A DNA stretch of 64,000 bases from an uncultured Chitinophaga sp. (GTDB taxonomy: Bacteria > Bacteroidota > Bacteroidia > Chitinophagales > Chitinophagaceae). The position numbers and the translations under genes were made by a program. Within the stretch, counting starts at the first letter, position 1. Every line of letters begins with the position of its first letter. Shown in pieces: positions 16,200-25,297 of this stretch. The notes under the pieces were generated by a model. That model searched no databases and had not been told where the DNA came from. It worked only from the letters and a program-made list of their open reading frames with translations. The DNA is taken from positions 124,001 to 188,000 of the forward strand of contig NZ_CABHOU010000108.1 of the NCBI RefSeq assembly GCF_902168175.1, read 5' to 3'.

Positions 16200-16219
16200 A
16201 TTGGAACTGTAATTCCAAT
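16200..16219. promoter_or_regulatory. Probable TetR-family operator
   Basis: ATTGGAA-CTGTAA-TTCCAAT, perfect 7-bp arms around 6 nt, 27 bp upstream of the TetR start codon and between it and the Crp/Fnr gene. Size and symmetry are typical for TetR-family operators. Confidence 0.55.
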
Positions 16220-16223
16220 TAGC

Positions 16224-16811
16224 CTACTTAAGGGTCATCCGCTTCCTGATGCGGCTGAGCGATGGCCCCTGTATGCCCAGGTAAGAGGCGATGTGATACA
16301 GTGGGATGGCATTGAAAATGTCGGGGTGCTGCTGGAGCATTAAACGATACCGCTCCTCTGGTGTTTGCCAGAGAAAATCCTCCATGCGGTTCATGATCAG
16401 GTTAAAGGCCATTTCGGCCACCAGCCGGCCAAAATGTTCCCAATGGTGCGATTGCTGGTAGAGCCGGTACAGGTCGGTAATATGAATGTAGAGGATTGAT
16501 GATTCGGTCATCGATTCCGTTTGGTAATTGCAGGGCTGTTGGTTTACAAAACTCTTGTACGAAACGATGATCTGGTTGCTGGTAGAGAACAAGAGGTTCT
16601 TTTCTTCCCCGTTCTCAGTGTTCACGTAGTAGGTACGGAACACGCCGTCCAGTATAAAACCGAGGTGTTTGCACACGTTGCGGTATTCGTTATAAAATTC
16701 GCCCTTCTTATAATGTTTCTCCTGCCAGTAGGGCAGCGAAAGGTCAAAAGCCTGGTCGTCCATACCGGCAAACTGTTTAATACCCTGGCGAAGCGTGTCT
16801 AAGCCCTGCAT
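16224..16811 (-). CDS. Crp/Fnr-family transcriptional regulator
   Basis: 195 residues from M18 of the open frame (MQGLDTLRQGIKQF); upstream in-frame codons have poor coding character. A cyclic-nucleotide-binding-like cupin (residues 15-120, containing YKKGEFYNEYRNVCKHLGFILDG) is followed by a winged helix (residues 145-195) with IASYLGIQGPSLSRIRKRM. This short form is common in Bacteroidota, where ligand-binding residues for cAMP are usually absent. No cysteines arranged for an Fnr cluster are seen. Target unknown. Confidence 0.85.
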   Translation of the reverse strand: MQGLDTLRQGIKQFAGMDDQAFDLSLPYWQEKHYKKGEFYNEYRNVCKHLGFILDGVFRTYYVNTENGEEKNLLFSTSNQIIVSYKSFVNQQPCNYQTESMTESSILYIHITDLYRLYQQSHHWEHFGRLVAEMAFNLIMNRMEDFLWQTPEERYRLMLQQHPDIFNAIPLYHIASYLGIQGPSLSRIRKRMTLK

Positions 16812-17228
16812 GTTGCATATTTTAATAGCACGAATATCCTGGAAAATTATTAAAGATAACACGCTAAGTACGTAAGTCGTTATTGTTTCGGTAATGGGTG
16901 CCAGGCTGGGAAAGGGGGGAGATGATGGCCTAGTTGCTGTTTTTGCCGGCCAACGCCCGCCAGTTGCCGGGGGAGAGTCGTGTGTTGCTTACTTACGCCG
17001 TTCTTGTATCACAACTGGTACTTTTTAGTTCTGTTTTGTATATTACTTCCACGCCTTTAGAGGTGTGTATGCGCATATTGTTTGCCATTTCCTTTGTGGA
17101 TGTGTTTCTCTATATGGCCGTGGATATCCGTTTGATGATTGGGATATAGTTGCGGATAGCCTGCGGATTGTATGTTAAGGTATCGCGGGTACGAGCATGT
17201 TGTTTACACAGATTAGATTAAATACGTT
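16812..17228. other. 417-bp intergenic region, no supported gene
   Basis: Separates the Crp/Fnr gene (minus) from the GH78 gene (plus). A 71-codon frame at 16934-17149 starts with TTG and encodes hydrophobic segments, but has no recognisable family or start signal. I see no hairpin with a T tract. It probably holds the two divergent promoters. Confidence 0.5.
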
Positions 17229-19589
17229 ATGAAAAAGCTGTTCACGTCCATTTTTTTTGCGCTCTGGGCCTTTACCGTTATGGCTCAACAGGTTAATCCC
17301 AAACTGCTTTCGGGGCAGTGGCCTGCTAACTGGATTTATGATGCTTCAGCGCCTGCGCGTGATTATGGCATCTTTCATTTCCGTAAAACATTCGAACTGC
17401 CTGCCCGCCCATCCTCCTTCGTCATTAATGTATCGGCCGATAACCGCTATCGCCTGTTTGTAAACGGTACACCTGTTTGCAGCGGTCCCGCGCGCGGCGA
17501 TTTATATAACTGGTACTTCGAAACGCTGGACATCGCGCCTTACCTGCAACCTGGTAAAAACGTAATTGCGGCTTTAGTTTGGAATATGGGTACCGACGCG
17601 CCCGTGGCCCAGGTGAGTAATCAAACTGGTTTTGTATTACAGGGCAATGGGGAACAGGAGAAGATAGTGAACACCGATAATACATGGAGAGTACTGCACG
17701 ATACGGCTTACGCTCCCTGTTCGCAAGACAATGGAACACGCTTACGTACTTATATGGTGATAGGCCCCGGCGATAAAGTGAACGGGAGTGCCTATCCCTG
17801 GAACTGGGAAAAACCTGCGTACGACGATAGCAAATGGCACAACGCCAAAGGGATGGGTGGCGCGCCTGTGGCAGGTTACGGCACCGATAACCGCTGGACA
17901 TTAGTGCCGCGTAATATCCCTTTAATGGAAGAAACGCTGCAACGTATTCCCAAAGTTGCAAGGGCAAAAGGAGTGGAAGCTGCTAGTGCCTTCCTCGACG
18001 GTAAACACCCGCTCACCATTCCCGCCAATGCCACCGTCACCATCCTGCTCGATCAAAGTTTTAATACCGTGGCTTACCCGCAGCTGTTGGTGAGCAAAGG
18101 GGCGGGCAGCAGCATAAAAATCACTTATGCAGAAGCACTGTACAACAACCACCAGAAAGCGCATCGCGATAAGCTGGAGGGCATGGAGATCATGGGCAAC
18201 TATGATATTTTTGCGCCCGACGGGGGCGAGCAACGCATGTTCCGTCCTTTATGGCTGCGTACTTTCCGGTACCTGCAACTGGATATTACCACGGGGGCTC
18301 AGCCGTTAGTGATCAACGATCTTTACGGTATGTACACCGGTTATCCTTTCGAAGAAAAGGCCTCGTTCACTTCGAGCGACCCTTCGTTAACCGGGATATG
18401 GGAAGTGGGTTGGCGCACGGCGAGGCTGTGCGCAGGAGAAACGTACTACGACTGCCCTTACTACGAGCAGTTGCAGTACGAAGGCGATACCCGCATACAA
18501 TCATTGATCAGCCTCTACGTAACCGGCGACGACCGCCTGATGCGCAAAGCTATTCACGACTTCTATTGTTCCCGAGTACCGGAAGGACTTACACAGGGCC
18601 GTTACCCGAGTAACAGGCTGCAGGTAATACCGCCTTTCTCGCTCTATTTCATTTCTATGCTGCATGATTACTACATGCACCGCAAAGACGACCAGTTTAT
18701 CAGTCAATACCTCACAGCGATGACTGGTATACTGAACTGGTACGCCGCGCGGATGGACAGTTCGAAACAAATGTTAGGCCCCATGAAATGGTGGAACTTT
18801 ACCGACTGGAATAACGCGTTTCCTATGGGCACGCCCGATGGAGCAGAAGATGGGAATAGCAGTATTATCAGTCTGCAATATGCTTATACCTTGCAACAGG
18901 CTGCCGATCTGTACCAGGCGTTTGGCAACCCGGCTGCAGCACTGGCCGCGCGTAATAATGCGGCCATTATCAATAAAGCGGTATATACACTTTGCTTTAA
19001 TGCCAGCCGTAACGCCATGGCCAACACGCCGTTGAAGAATACATACAGTCAGCATGCGGGTATCATTGCCGTATTGTCGGGGGCTATCCCCGCTGCGCAA
19101 CAGCAACAGGTATTAAAAACAGTGATGGGCGATGCTTCGCTGAGCCAGGCTACTGCTTATTATCGCTTTTACCTGATGCGGGCATTGAAGAAAGCGGGTT
19201 TGGCCGATATGTATTATGAACAGTTGCAACCGTGGCGGGAAATGCTGAAACTGGGGCTCACTACTTTTGCGGAAAAAGATGAGCCTACACGCTCTGATTG
19301 TCATGCCTGGAGCGCCAGTCCTAATTATGATTTCCTGGCCACCATATGCGGTATCATGCCTGGGAGTCCGGGTTTTGCCACGGTGCGTATAGAACCGGCG
19401 CTGGGCGGCCTGTCTGCCGCCACAGGCAAAATGCCCATACCGGCGGGAGAGGTGTCGGTAGCACTGAAACGAAATGGGGCAGGCGGCATAACGGCCGACA
19501 TCATATTGCCCAAAGGAGTAACGGGAGCATTTGTTTGGAAGGGCAGAACGGTAAAGTTAAAAGAAGGCGCACAACAAGTTAAGCAATAG
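17229..19589 (+). CDS. Alpha-L-rhamnosidase (GH78-like), secreted
   Basis: 786 residues with a signal peptide ending TVMAQ. Order: N-terminal beta-sandwich with an FRKTFELPARPSSFVINVSAD stretch (residues 45-150), a middle sandwich domain (residues 230-370), an (alpha/alpha)6 barrel (residues about 390-690) and a C-terminal beta domain. The barrel has the GH78 catalytic region YYDCPYYEQLQYEGDTR, equivalent to DCPxRxExxGWTGD, in which the acidic residues act as general acid and substrate contacts. GH78 enzymes remove terminal alpha-rhamnose from pectins or glycosides in the periplasm. No SusC/SusD pair is adjacent, but a GH16-like lipoprotein and an oxidoreductase follow. Confidence 0.87.
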   Translation: MKKLFTSIFFALWAFTVMAQQVNPKLLSGQWPANWIYDASAPARDYGIFHFRKTFELPARPSSFVINVSADNRYRLFVNGTPVCSGPARGDLYNWYFETLDIAPYLQPGKNVIAALVWNMGTDAPVAQVSNQTGFVLQGNGEQEKIVNTDNTWRVLHDTAYAPCSQDNGTRLRTYMVIGPGDKVNGSAYPWNWEKPAYDDSKWHNAKGMGGAPVAGYGTDNRWTLVPRNIPLMEETLQRIPKVARAKGVEAASAFLDGKHPLTIPANATVTILLDQSFNTVAYPQLLVSKGAGSSIKITYAEALYNNHQKAHRDKLEGMEIMGNYDIFAPDGGEQRMFRPLWLRTFRYLQLDITTGAQPLVINDLYGMYTGYPFEEKASFTSSDPSLTGIWEVGWRTARLCAGETYYDCPYYEQLQYEGDTRIQSLISLYVTGDDRLMRKAIHDFYCSRVPEGLTQGRYPSNRLQVIPPFSLYFISMLHDYYMHRKDDQFISQYLTAMTGILNWYAARMDSSKQMLGPMKWWNFTDWNNAFPMGTPDGAEDGNSSIISLQYAYTLQQAADLYQAFGNPAAALAARNNAAIINKAVYTLCFNASRNAMANTPLKNTYSQHAGIIAVLSGAIPAAQQQQVLKTVMGDASLSQATAYYRFYLMRALKKAGLADMYYEQLQPWREMLKLGLTTFAEKDEPTRSDCHAWSASPNYDFLATICGIMPGSPGFATVRIEPALGGLSAATGKMPIPAGEVSVALKRNGAGGITADIILPKGVTGAFVWKGRTVKLKEGAQQVKQ

Positions 19590-19593
19590 CGTA

Positions 19594-19628
19594 AAGCGGC
19601 GATAGCAAACGCTATCGCCGCTTTTTTT
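19594..19628 (+). terminator. Rho-independent terminator after rhamnosidase gene
   Basis: A perfect 12-bp stem AGCGGCGATAGC / GCTATCGCCGCT (19595-19606 with 19611-19622), 4-nt loop AAAC, then TTTTTT. Confidence 0.92.
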
Positions 19629-19818
19629 ATACCTGGTTTATGCGGTGAAATAGCAGCATAAAATTAAATGTCAATTTTACATTCATTTTTCCTATCTTAA
19701 TACTACCAGAAGAACCGTTAACCGTTTGTAAGCTAGTCAGCAAATTTTAGTCAATTCCACAGGTCACAGGTTTTATCATTTTTCCACATTGTTAATTATC
19801 TAATTCCAAACCCACATT

Positions 19819-20667
19819 ATGAAACTGATTCTAAGAGTCTTACCCGCTATCATGGCCCTTTTTATGCTTTCCTGTAACAAAGAAAAGGAACGCACGCCTG
19901 AGCAACAGGAAACAATTACCCTCGACGATCAAAAAGCCGCAGTGGCGGCAGCTACCTGGGAAACGGTGCTGGATGCATCGAGTTTTGCGAGTTACACTGC
20001 CTTCGAAGCGGCCTGGAACTACCTGTATCCATGGGGTTCTGACCACAATGGCAGCGCACGTATGTACGCCAGCACTACCGATCATAATCACGTGTACCTG
20101 AGTGGCAGCGTGCTTACGATCAAAGCCACAAAGATCACCTGGAATGAAGGTAATAGTACCTCTACGCCATACTATGCCATTAAATACCATTCCGGCGCCG
20201 TCAACACAAAATTACATGTATTGGTAAACGACCAGTTCCCTAACTGGGAAGTGAAGGGCGAATTTCAGGCGCCCTCTGTAAAAGGCTCCTGGCCTGCCTT
20301 CTGGCTGACCGGCGTAAACAGCTGGCCGCCGGAAAGCGACATTATGGAGTTTAAAGGAAATGCCAATAACTGGCAGAATACTTTCCGTACTTCTTCCGAT
20401 GTAAGCAGCACGATCACCGCAGTATCCAGTCCGGCCAACTGGCATACCTACCGCGTATGGATTTCGAAATCCACCGCCACGGATGTAATTATACACTATT
20501 ACATTGATGGTGTATGGAAGGCCCAGCACACCGCCAATTTTGTTGGCAAACCGATGTACGTGATCATTAATATGCAGATGGAAGGTTCCAGCGGAACCCC
20601 TGGCCCAACTGCCGATACGTACCTGAAAGCGCGTAATATTTATATTGGGCGCACCAGGGCATATTAA
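19819..20667 (+). CDS. GH16-family-like glycan hydrolase, lipoprotein
   Basis: 282 residues. The signal peptide ends in a lipobox LFMLSC, so the protein is likely anchored to a membrane by Cys19. The body resembles the concanavalin-like jelly roll of GH16: WEVKGEFQAPSVKGSWPAFWL, then ESDIMEFKG around residues 177-185, then an HTYRVWISK strand. The GH16 catalytic pattern E-x-D-x-x-E is kept (E-S-D-I-M-E), although the usual small hydrophobic residue after the first Glu is a Ser. Substrate cannot be predicted; laminarin, agar-like or other beta-glycans are typical. It has its own upstream region and follows the rhamnosidase terminator. Confidence 0.72.
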   Translation: MKLILRVLPAIMALFMLSCNKEKERTPEQQETITLDDQKAAVAAATWETVLDASSFASYTAFEAAWNYLYPWGSDHNGSARMYASTTDHNHVYLSGSVLTIKATKITWNEGNSTSTPYYAIKYHSGAVNTKLHVLVNDQFPNWEVKGEFQAPSVKGSWPAFWLTGVNSWPPESDIMEFKGNANNWQNTFRTSSDVSSTITAVSSPANWHTYRVWISKSTATDVIIHYYIDGVWKAQHTANFVGKPMYVIINMQMEGSSGTPGPTADTYLKARNIYIGRTRAY

Positions 20668-20692
20668 TGTTTAGTGGTAAAACCTGTGATCT

Positions 20693-22357
20693 TTATAACG
20701 TCTGTGAAAGTTCCAACCGCTGTTTATCCTGAATTAACTTAGCCTTTAGTTTATTGTAATCAATATCCTGTATGGCCTTTTTAGTATCGATGGCCTGTGC
20801 TGCTGCAGTGGCGGCGCTTTGCCCCAGTATCATAAATACGGGTTCCATGCGTATAGAGCCGTAAGCGATGTGTGAACTGGATACACATACCGGTACCAGC
20901 AGGTTCTCGCACTCAGCTTTTTTGGGAACGATAGAGCCGTAGGAAATGCGGTAGGGAGTAGGCGCACCTATTCCAATATCACCCTCGTTTTGCACATATC
21001 CGTCGGGTTTTACGTAACGCTGCGCATTGTGGGAGTCGAGGGTATAAGAGCCCATCCCGACGGATTGATTGACTGCACGTTTGCTGAGGGTTTCATGTTC
21101 GGTCATTACGTGCATGCCTATCATTCGGCGGGCTTCGCGGATGTAAAGCTGGTGAGGCCAGTTGCCGTTGTCCTTAAATTCATCTTTGGCCAAACCCCAT
21201 TTCTGCATCTGGTACTTAACATCGCGGGGTACGCGGGGATCGTAGGCTACGAAGTACAACCAGCCTTTCTGATAGTTCTCATGTTCCTTAATGATCTCAC
21301 GCCTGCGTGGGTAATCAGCTTCCGGATAATCGTAGTTCATGCCGATGTTATCGAAACTAAATGGACCATGGTTGTTTACATCCGTTTTAAGATTGGGGAT
21401 GGGATCGAACTTGTTAAAAGTTTCGCGCCAGCCGGAGTCGAATACACGTAGTAACAGTTCGTACTGGCGGGGATCGTAGCCAGGTGGTTTCTGGAAAGTT
21501 ATTTTGTTGGCGGGCTCTTTTGTGAGGCAAAGCCTGAAACAATAAGCCTGTATCCTTTTGTCGCCATCACCACGTTTACCAGGGTTGGCAGCTGATATTC
21601 GCGGCAGTAAACCGCTTTTGGGATCGCCGGGCACCACATATGGGCTTATCTTTTTACTGAAATTATGACCATGATGTAAAACACCTACCTGTATGCCATT
21701 CCATGTTTCGTCATACACGCTGTTAGCCTCACGGCCTACATGGTACTTTACGCCCGCTGCGGCCATCAGGTCGCCTTCGTAAGTAGCGTCGATAAACATC
21801 TTTCCTTTGAATGTAGCGCCGCTTAACATCTTAATGGAAACAATACGGCCTTTGGATTTCTCCACCCCGTTTTTCCTGTCGAGCCATTCGTTGCGGTACA
21901 CGTACAGGTTGTTTTCCTCCACAAAGTCCTCGAATATCTTTTCAGCAACATGCGGTTCAAATATCCACATGGTACGTTCGGAGCCATCCATAGCAGGTGT
22001 GCCCTGTCCTTTGTTGCCGTAATCATCTTTCTCCTGCCACACCCAGGAGGAGGAGTTTTGGTAGTGCATGTACACCCTGTGATAGAACTCCCTGGCTAGG
22101 CCTCCTATGGCCGATTTGTTCCCGGTGTCGGTGAACCCGAGTCCGCCAGACGATAAGCCGCCGAGGTGTTTGTCGGGAGAAACAATGATGACGGATTTCC
22201 CCATCCTGTGGGCCTGCACTGCGGCTGTAACAGCGGCGGAAGTACCACCATAAATAATGATGTCTGCCTCGTACCGGGGTGCTGAATGGGCAGCAGTACG
22301 CCCTGGCATAATAAGTTGGAAAACAGCCAGGACTGCTACCAGCAGTATATTTTTCAT
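20693..22357 (-). CDS. Exported FAD-dependent oxidoreductase (FAD_oxidored family)
   Basis: 554 residues with a signal peptide (ends RTAAHS). The N-terminal dinucleotide fold reads ADIIIYGGTSAAVTAAVQAHRMG followed by VSPDKHLGGLSSGGLG, the pattern of FAD_oxidored (PF12831) proteins that are common in Bacteroidota polysaccharide loci and sometimes mislabelled xanthan lyase. The C-terminus has PVCVSSSHIAYGSIRMEPVFM-type FAD contacts. Substrate is unknown; oxidation of a sugar or polyol is plausible. It converges on the GH16-like gene with a 25-bp gap. The first glycine of the usual GxGxxG motif is a tyrosine-glycine-glycine variant, normal for this family. Confidence 0.82.
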   Translation of the reverse strand: MKNILLVAVLAVFQLIMPGRTAAHSAPRYEADIIIYGGTSAAVTAAVQAHRMGKSVIIVSPDKHLGGLSSGGLGFTDTGNKSAIGGLAREFYHRVYMHYQNSSSWVWQEKDDYGNKGQGTPAMDGSERTMWIFEPHVAEKIFEDFVEENNLYVYRNEWLDRKNGVEKSKGRIVSIKMLSGATFKGKMFIDATYEGDLMAAAGVKYHVGREANSVYDETWNGIQVGVLHHGHNFSKKISPYVVPGDPKSGLLPRISAANPGKRGDGDKRIQAYCFRLCLTKEPANKITFQKPPGYDPRQYELLLRVFDSGWRETFNKFDPIPNLKTDVNNHGPFSFDNIGMNYDYPEADYPRRREIIKEHENYQKGWLYFVAYDPRVPRDVKYQMQKWGLAKDEFKDNGNWPHQLYIREARRMIGMHVMTEHETLSKRAVNQSVGMGSYTLDSHNAQRYVKPDGYVQNEGDIGIGAPTPYRISYGSIVPKKAECENLLVPVCVSSSHIAYGSIRMEPVFMILGQSAATAAAQAIDTKKAIQDIDYNKLKAKLIQDKQRLELSQTL

Positions 22358-22573
22358 AATAAATTACCTTTACTCGTAGTTGTTAGTTGGACAATATTTT
22401 GGGGTGCTTATACGCCAGATGTCGGACCACTCTGTTCAATAAATATACCACATAGATACGGCTTTTTATAAAAACATTAACAGGAACGCTCATCCGGGAA
22501 ATTGTGAACGTTGCTTATATTAGTAGTGGCCGCTCACGATGGGCCATTACCTGTGCCGCTAAACCAATAACCC

Positions 22574-23095
22574 ATGACATTTCTTCGTTGGTTAATTTTC
22601 ACTATCGCCTTACTTTATACCGTTTCTGCCATTTTCTCCATCACCATAGGGCAGGATGTACCTTATGAGTTCCGGGACCTCAGGTGGCGAAGGCTCTACT
22701 TTTCCAATATGACCTGGATGTTGCCGGTGGCCATACTGGCTACAATGACCGTGACTATCCGCGAAAGATTTGGTACTGGCAGAAATACCTTTATGCTGGT
22801 TGTTACGATGGCCGCTGCGGTGTTCGCCCTGTTTACGATGCTTATATCCATATCACCGGATTTTGCTAACTGGGCCGACACAGGCAGTAGCTGGGAATTG
22901 CGCGATAACCGCCAGGTGCGGGTGGCCGAACAGGTAACGGATTTAGGGGCAATGGCAGGCGGAAGTACGCGACAGGTAAAACTTACACCGTTTTTAGGTA
23001 TTTTTAATAAAGTAGAAGGGATCGATATCAGTAAACTGGACAAACGAGGCTGGGTTAAAATCATAAGGCCCGGCATCATCAAATTTCCCGAGTAA
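22574..23095 (+). CDS. Membrane protein of unknown function (3 TM)
   Basis: 173 residues. Three hydrophobic segments are visible: residues 3-22 (LRWLIFTIALLYTVSAIFSI), about 43-62 (WMLPVAILATMTVTI) and about 74-95 (LVVTMAAAVFALFTMLIS). A soluble C-terminal domain of about 75 residues follows. I do not recognise the family. Its TAA stop overlaps the next ATG by one base, so it is translationally coupled to a small soluble protein. Confidence 0.6.
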   Translation: MTFLRWLIFTIALLYTVSAIFSITIGQDVPYEFRDLRWRRLYFSNMTWMLPVAILATMTVTIRERFGTGRNTFMLVVTMAAAVFALFTMLISISPDFANWADTGSSWELRDNRQVRVAEQVTDLGAMAGGSTRQVKLTPFLGIFNKVEGIDISKLDKRGWVKIIRPGIIKFPE

Positions 23096-23433
23096 TGATC
23101 AATTATCATAATAAAACATTTCGCCCGGTAAGTAATACGGAAAATGGCGAGACCTCTGCGGAAACATTGTTCCTGTATCAACAGAAAAATAACATTTTAA
23201 CTTCCTCTTATGCGGGTGGCAGGATCATTGCAGGGCACCTGATAGGAATTGTAGATGAACAGGGCAACATCGATATGCGCTACCACCAGGTAAACGACCA
23301 TGGGGAACTGATGACGGGCATATGCAGGTCAACGCCCGAAGTACAACCCGACGGTAAAATACGGCTGTACGAACATTGGCGCTGGACAAGCGGCGATGGC
23401 AGTGAGGGCCATTCGGTGTTGGAAGAAGTTTAA
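23095..23433 (+). CDS. Small conserved hypothetical protein (beta-rich, lipocalin-like)
   Basis: 112 residues without signal peptide or membrane segment. Its strand-turn pattern (YAGGRIIAGHLIGIVDEQG, MRYHQVND, IRLYEHWRWTSGDGSEG) fits the small beta-barrel proteins that genome pipelines often name n-acetylglutamate synthase without evidence; no acetyltransferase motif is present. It overlaps the previous membrane-protein gene by one base and is 16 nt upstream of an SRPBCC gene, so the three may be one operon. Confidence 0.6.
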   Translation: MINYHNKTFRPVSNTENGETSAETLFLYQQKNNILTSSYAGGRIIAGHLIGIVDEQGNIDMRYHQVNDHGELMTGICRSTPEVQPDGKIRLYEHWRWTSGDGSEGHSVLEEV

Positions 23434-23449
23434 CTAAAAATACAAGCTT

Positions 23450-23899
23450 ATGGAAAAACTTTTCGTAGAACAATCCATCGTTATTAATGCCCCGGCGGCC
23501 ATCGTTTGGGAGGTACTTACACACCCCGGGCTGAACGTGCAGTGGATCCGGGAATGGTGGCCGGAAATTAAGGAAGTAAAATCAGAATGGAAAACCGCCG
23601 GGCCCGTAACCTGGATAACTGAAGACGGGGAAACAGGAGCAGAGGGTAAAGTGTTTATATCCAGTCCGCCGGTGATGCTAAGTTTCAGTTTTAAAGTGAA
23701 TGTGCCGGATATGGAGAAGCAGGAAGACATTACGTACAAACTGGAAGAAACGGAGTGTGATACCACTTTATACGTATCTGTAGGCGATTTTGGCGATACG
23801 CCCGAACATATGGCCTGCTACCCCGGAGCAGTGGAAAGCTGGGAAAAATCACTTCCACAAATTAAACGTTTGGCCGAACAGAGTATCGTGCAGTTATAA
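23450..23899 (+). CDS. SRPBCC (AHSA1-like) protein
   Basis: 149 residues. It begins with a strand and INAPAAIVWEVLTHPGLNVQWIREWWPE, the AHSA1-type start, and ends with a C-terminal helix (VESWEKSLPQIKRLAEQ). The fold would hold a hydrophobic ligand; function unknown. It is the last gene of a three-gene same-strand cluster (22574-23899). It is a paralogue-like match to the 15108 protein. Confidence 0.85.
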   Translation: MEKLFVEQSIVINAPAAIVWEVLTHPGLNVQWIREWWPEIKEVKSEWKTAGPVTWITEDGETGAEGKVFISSPPVMLSFSFKVNVPDMEKQEDITYKLEETECDTTLYVSVGDFGDTPEHMACYPGAVESWEKSLPQIKRLAEQSIVQL

Positions 23900-24035
23900 C
23901 ATCCCTTTCTCCCTCATTACTTCTTCCTGCCCTTCTTCAGAAATGTACATTACGGTCTGTGGTTATCGTTGCCATGGTGGTCCGTTTTCAGGATTCCTCT
24001 AAAATTAAGTCATGAATGCGGCTTAGCAGGCGCAG

Positions 24036-24380
24036 CTACTGATAAATCTTTACCATCTGTTTTAATATCTTATTCAGTTCTTTAATGGGAAGATCTTTTG
24101 ATGGGTCGAGTAAAAAGATCTTCATGCGTGCCCGCTTTTCTTCCAGCAGATCGGGGTGCTCTATAAGTTTACCTTCCACCACGCCCAAATAAGGTTGCCC
24201 CCATTTTTTATGAATCCATAAATAGCAGCACATTTTGCCGTTATAGCAATACATAGGCATCCTGTATTTCCAGGCCTCGGTGATATTGGGGTTATAATGA
24301 AGCAGGTAGTTGCGCATTGCCAGCAGACAGCTTTTTACCGGCTCTTCTTTGTAATGGAAATATTGGTCGATATCACGCAT
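24036..24380 (-). CDS. DUF1801 (YdhG-like) protein
   Basis: 114 residues from M19 of the open frame (MRDIDQYFHYKEEP); upstream codons have no coding character and would overlap the divergent promoter. Pattern: a first helix with EEPVKSCLLAMRNYLL, then NITEAWKYRMPMYCYNGKMCCYLWIH and GVVEGKLIEHPDLLEE, typical of DUF1801 (YdhG fold, related to phage-like frataxin folds). The role is unknown; some relatives bind iron. Divergent from the DUF1080 gene with 57 bp between. Confidence 0.8.
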   Translation of the reverse strand: MRDIDQYFHYKEEPVKSCLLAMRNYLLHYNPNITEAWKYRMPMYCYNGKMCCYLWIHKKWGQPYLGVVEGKLIEHPDLLEEKRARMKIFLLDPSKDLPIKELNKILKQMVKIYQ

Positions 24381-24437
24381 AAAGTTTCGTGGATTATTAT
24401 ATCTTGTACGCCGATCATTAAACGTACACCGCAAGTT

Positions 24438-25247
24438 ATGAAATATACAGTATATGGCCTTCTGTTAGTGCTGTTCTGCACCGCCTGCAAAAGCGCAAAA
24501 CCGACTGCCTCCGCAAACGGGCAATGGATAAAATTATTTAACGGGAAAGATATCAATGACTGGTTCGTAAAGATCCATCACCATGAAGTGGGCGAGAACT
24601 ATGGGCAGACGTTCCGGGTAGAAGATAGTATGATCAAAGTGCGGTACGACCAGTACGGATCGTTCAACGACCAGTTCGGCCATCTTTATTATAAAGTACC
24701 TTATTCCTATTATCACCTGAAGCTTGAATACCGTTTTGTTGGCGAATTACACCGTGGCGCCCCGAGTTACACCCTACGTAACAGCGGCGTTATGTACCAC
24801 TCACAAGATCCGCGTACCATGCCGAAAGAACAGGACTGGCCTATTTCTATCGAAATGCAGTTCCTGGGTGGTTTAGGAGATGGGAAAGAGCGTACCACAG
24901 GTAATATGTGTTCGCCCGGCACCCACATTGTGTACGAAGGTAAACTGGACACACGGCACTGTATCAATTCTACCTCTAAAACGTACGAAGGCGACCAGTG
25001 GGTAAAGGCAGAACTGATCGTACTCGGCGATTCGCTGATCACCCATATTATTAATGGTGATACGGTTATGCAGTACTCAAAACCGCAAATCGGCGGCGAT
25101 GTAGCCAACCGTTACGACCCCAAAGAAAAACAGGATGGAAAGATATTGAACAAGGGTTTCATCGCCCTGCAGAGCGAAGGCCAGCCTATCGACTTTCGTC
25201 GCGTAGAATTGCTTGACCTGAGCCCGAAATACAAAAATCCCAGGTAA
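24438..25247 (+). CDS. DUF1080 (3-keto-disaccharide hydrolase-like) lipoprotein
   Basis: 269 residues from ATG 24438, chosen because it gives a clean lipoprotein signal peptide (LLLVLFCTAC); the frame is open for 47 more codons upstream. DUF1080/PF06439 proteins have a concanavalin-like jelly roll; some hydrolyse 3-keto-glucosides. Family hallmarks here are WIKLFNGKDINDW at the start of the mature protein, YHSQDPRTMPKEQDWP and IEMQFLGG in the middle, and KGFIALQSEGQPIDFRRVEL at the end. It is probably periplasmic or surface-anchored. Confidence 0.88.
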   Translation: MKYTVYGLLLVLFCTACKSAKPTASANGQWIKLFNGKDINDWFVKIHHHEVGENYGQTFRVEDSMIKVRYDQYGSFNDQFGHLYYKVPYSYYHLKLEYRFVGELHRGAPSYTLRNSGVMYHSQDPRTMPKEQDWPISIEMQFLGGLGDGKERTTGNMCSPGTHIVYEGKLDTRHCINSTSKTYEGDQWVKAELIVLGDSLITHIINGDTVMQYSKPQIGGDVANRYDPKEKQDGKILNKGFIALQSEGQPIDFRRVELLDLSPKYKNPR

Positions 25248-25263
25248 GACTACCGGGGATTTT
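25234..25263 (+). terminator. Terminator overlapping the DUF1080 stop codon
   Basis: AAAATCCC (25234-25241) pairs with GGGATTTT (25256-25263) around a loop that includes the TAA stop. Usable in both directions, toward the convergent gene as well. Confidence 0.5.
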
Positions 25264-25297
25264 CAATATTCAGCATTCCCACGTCCTGGGAGCTAAG

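Noticed and set aside
16934-17149. 71-codon frame with hydrophobic segments
   Set aside because: It starts with TTG, lacks a recognisable family or start signal and covers a low-complexity intergenic stretch; coding is not supported.
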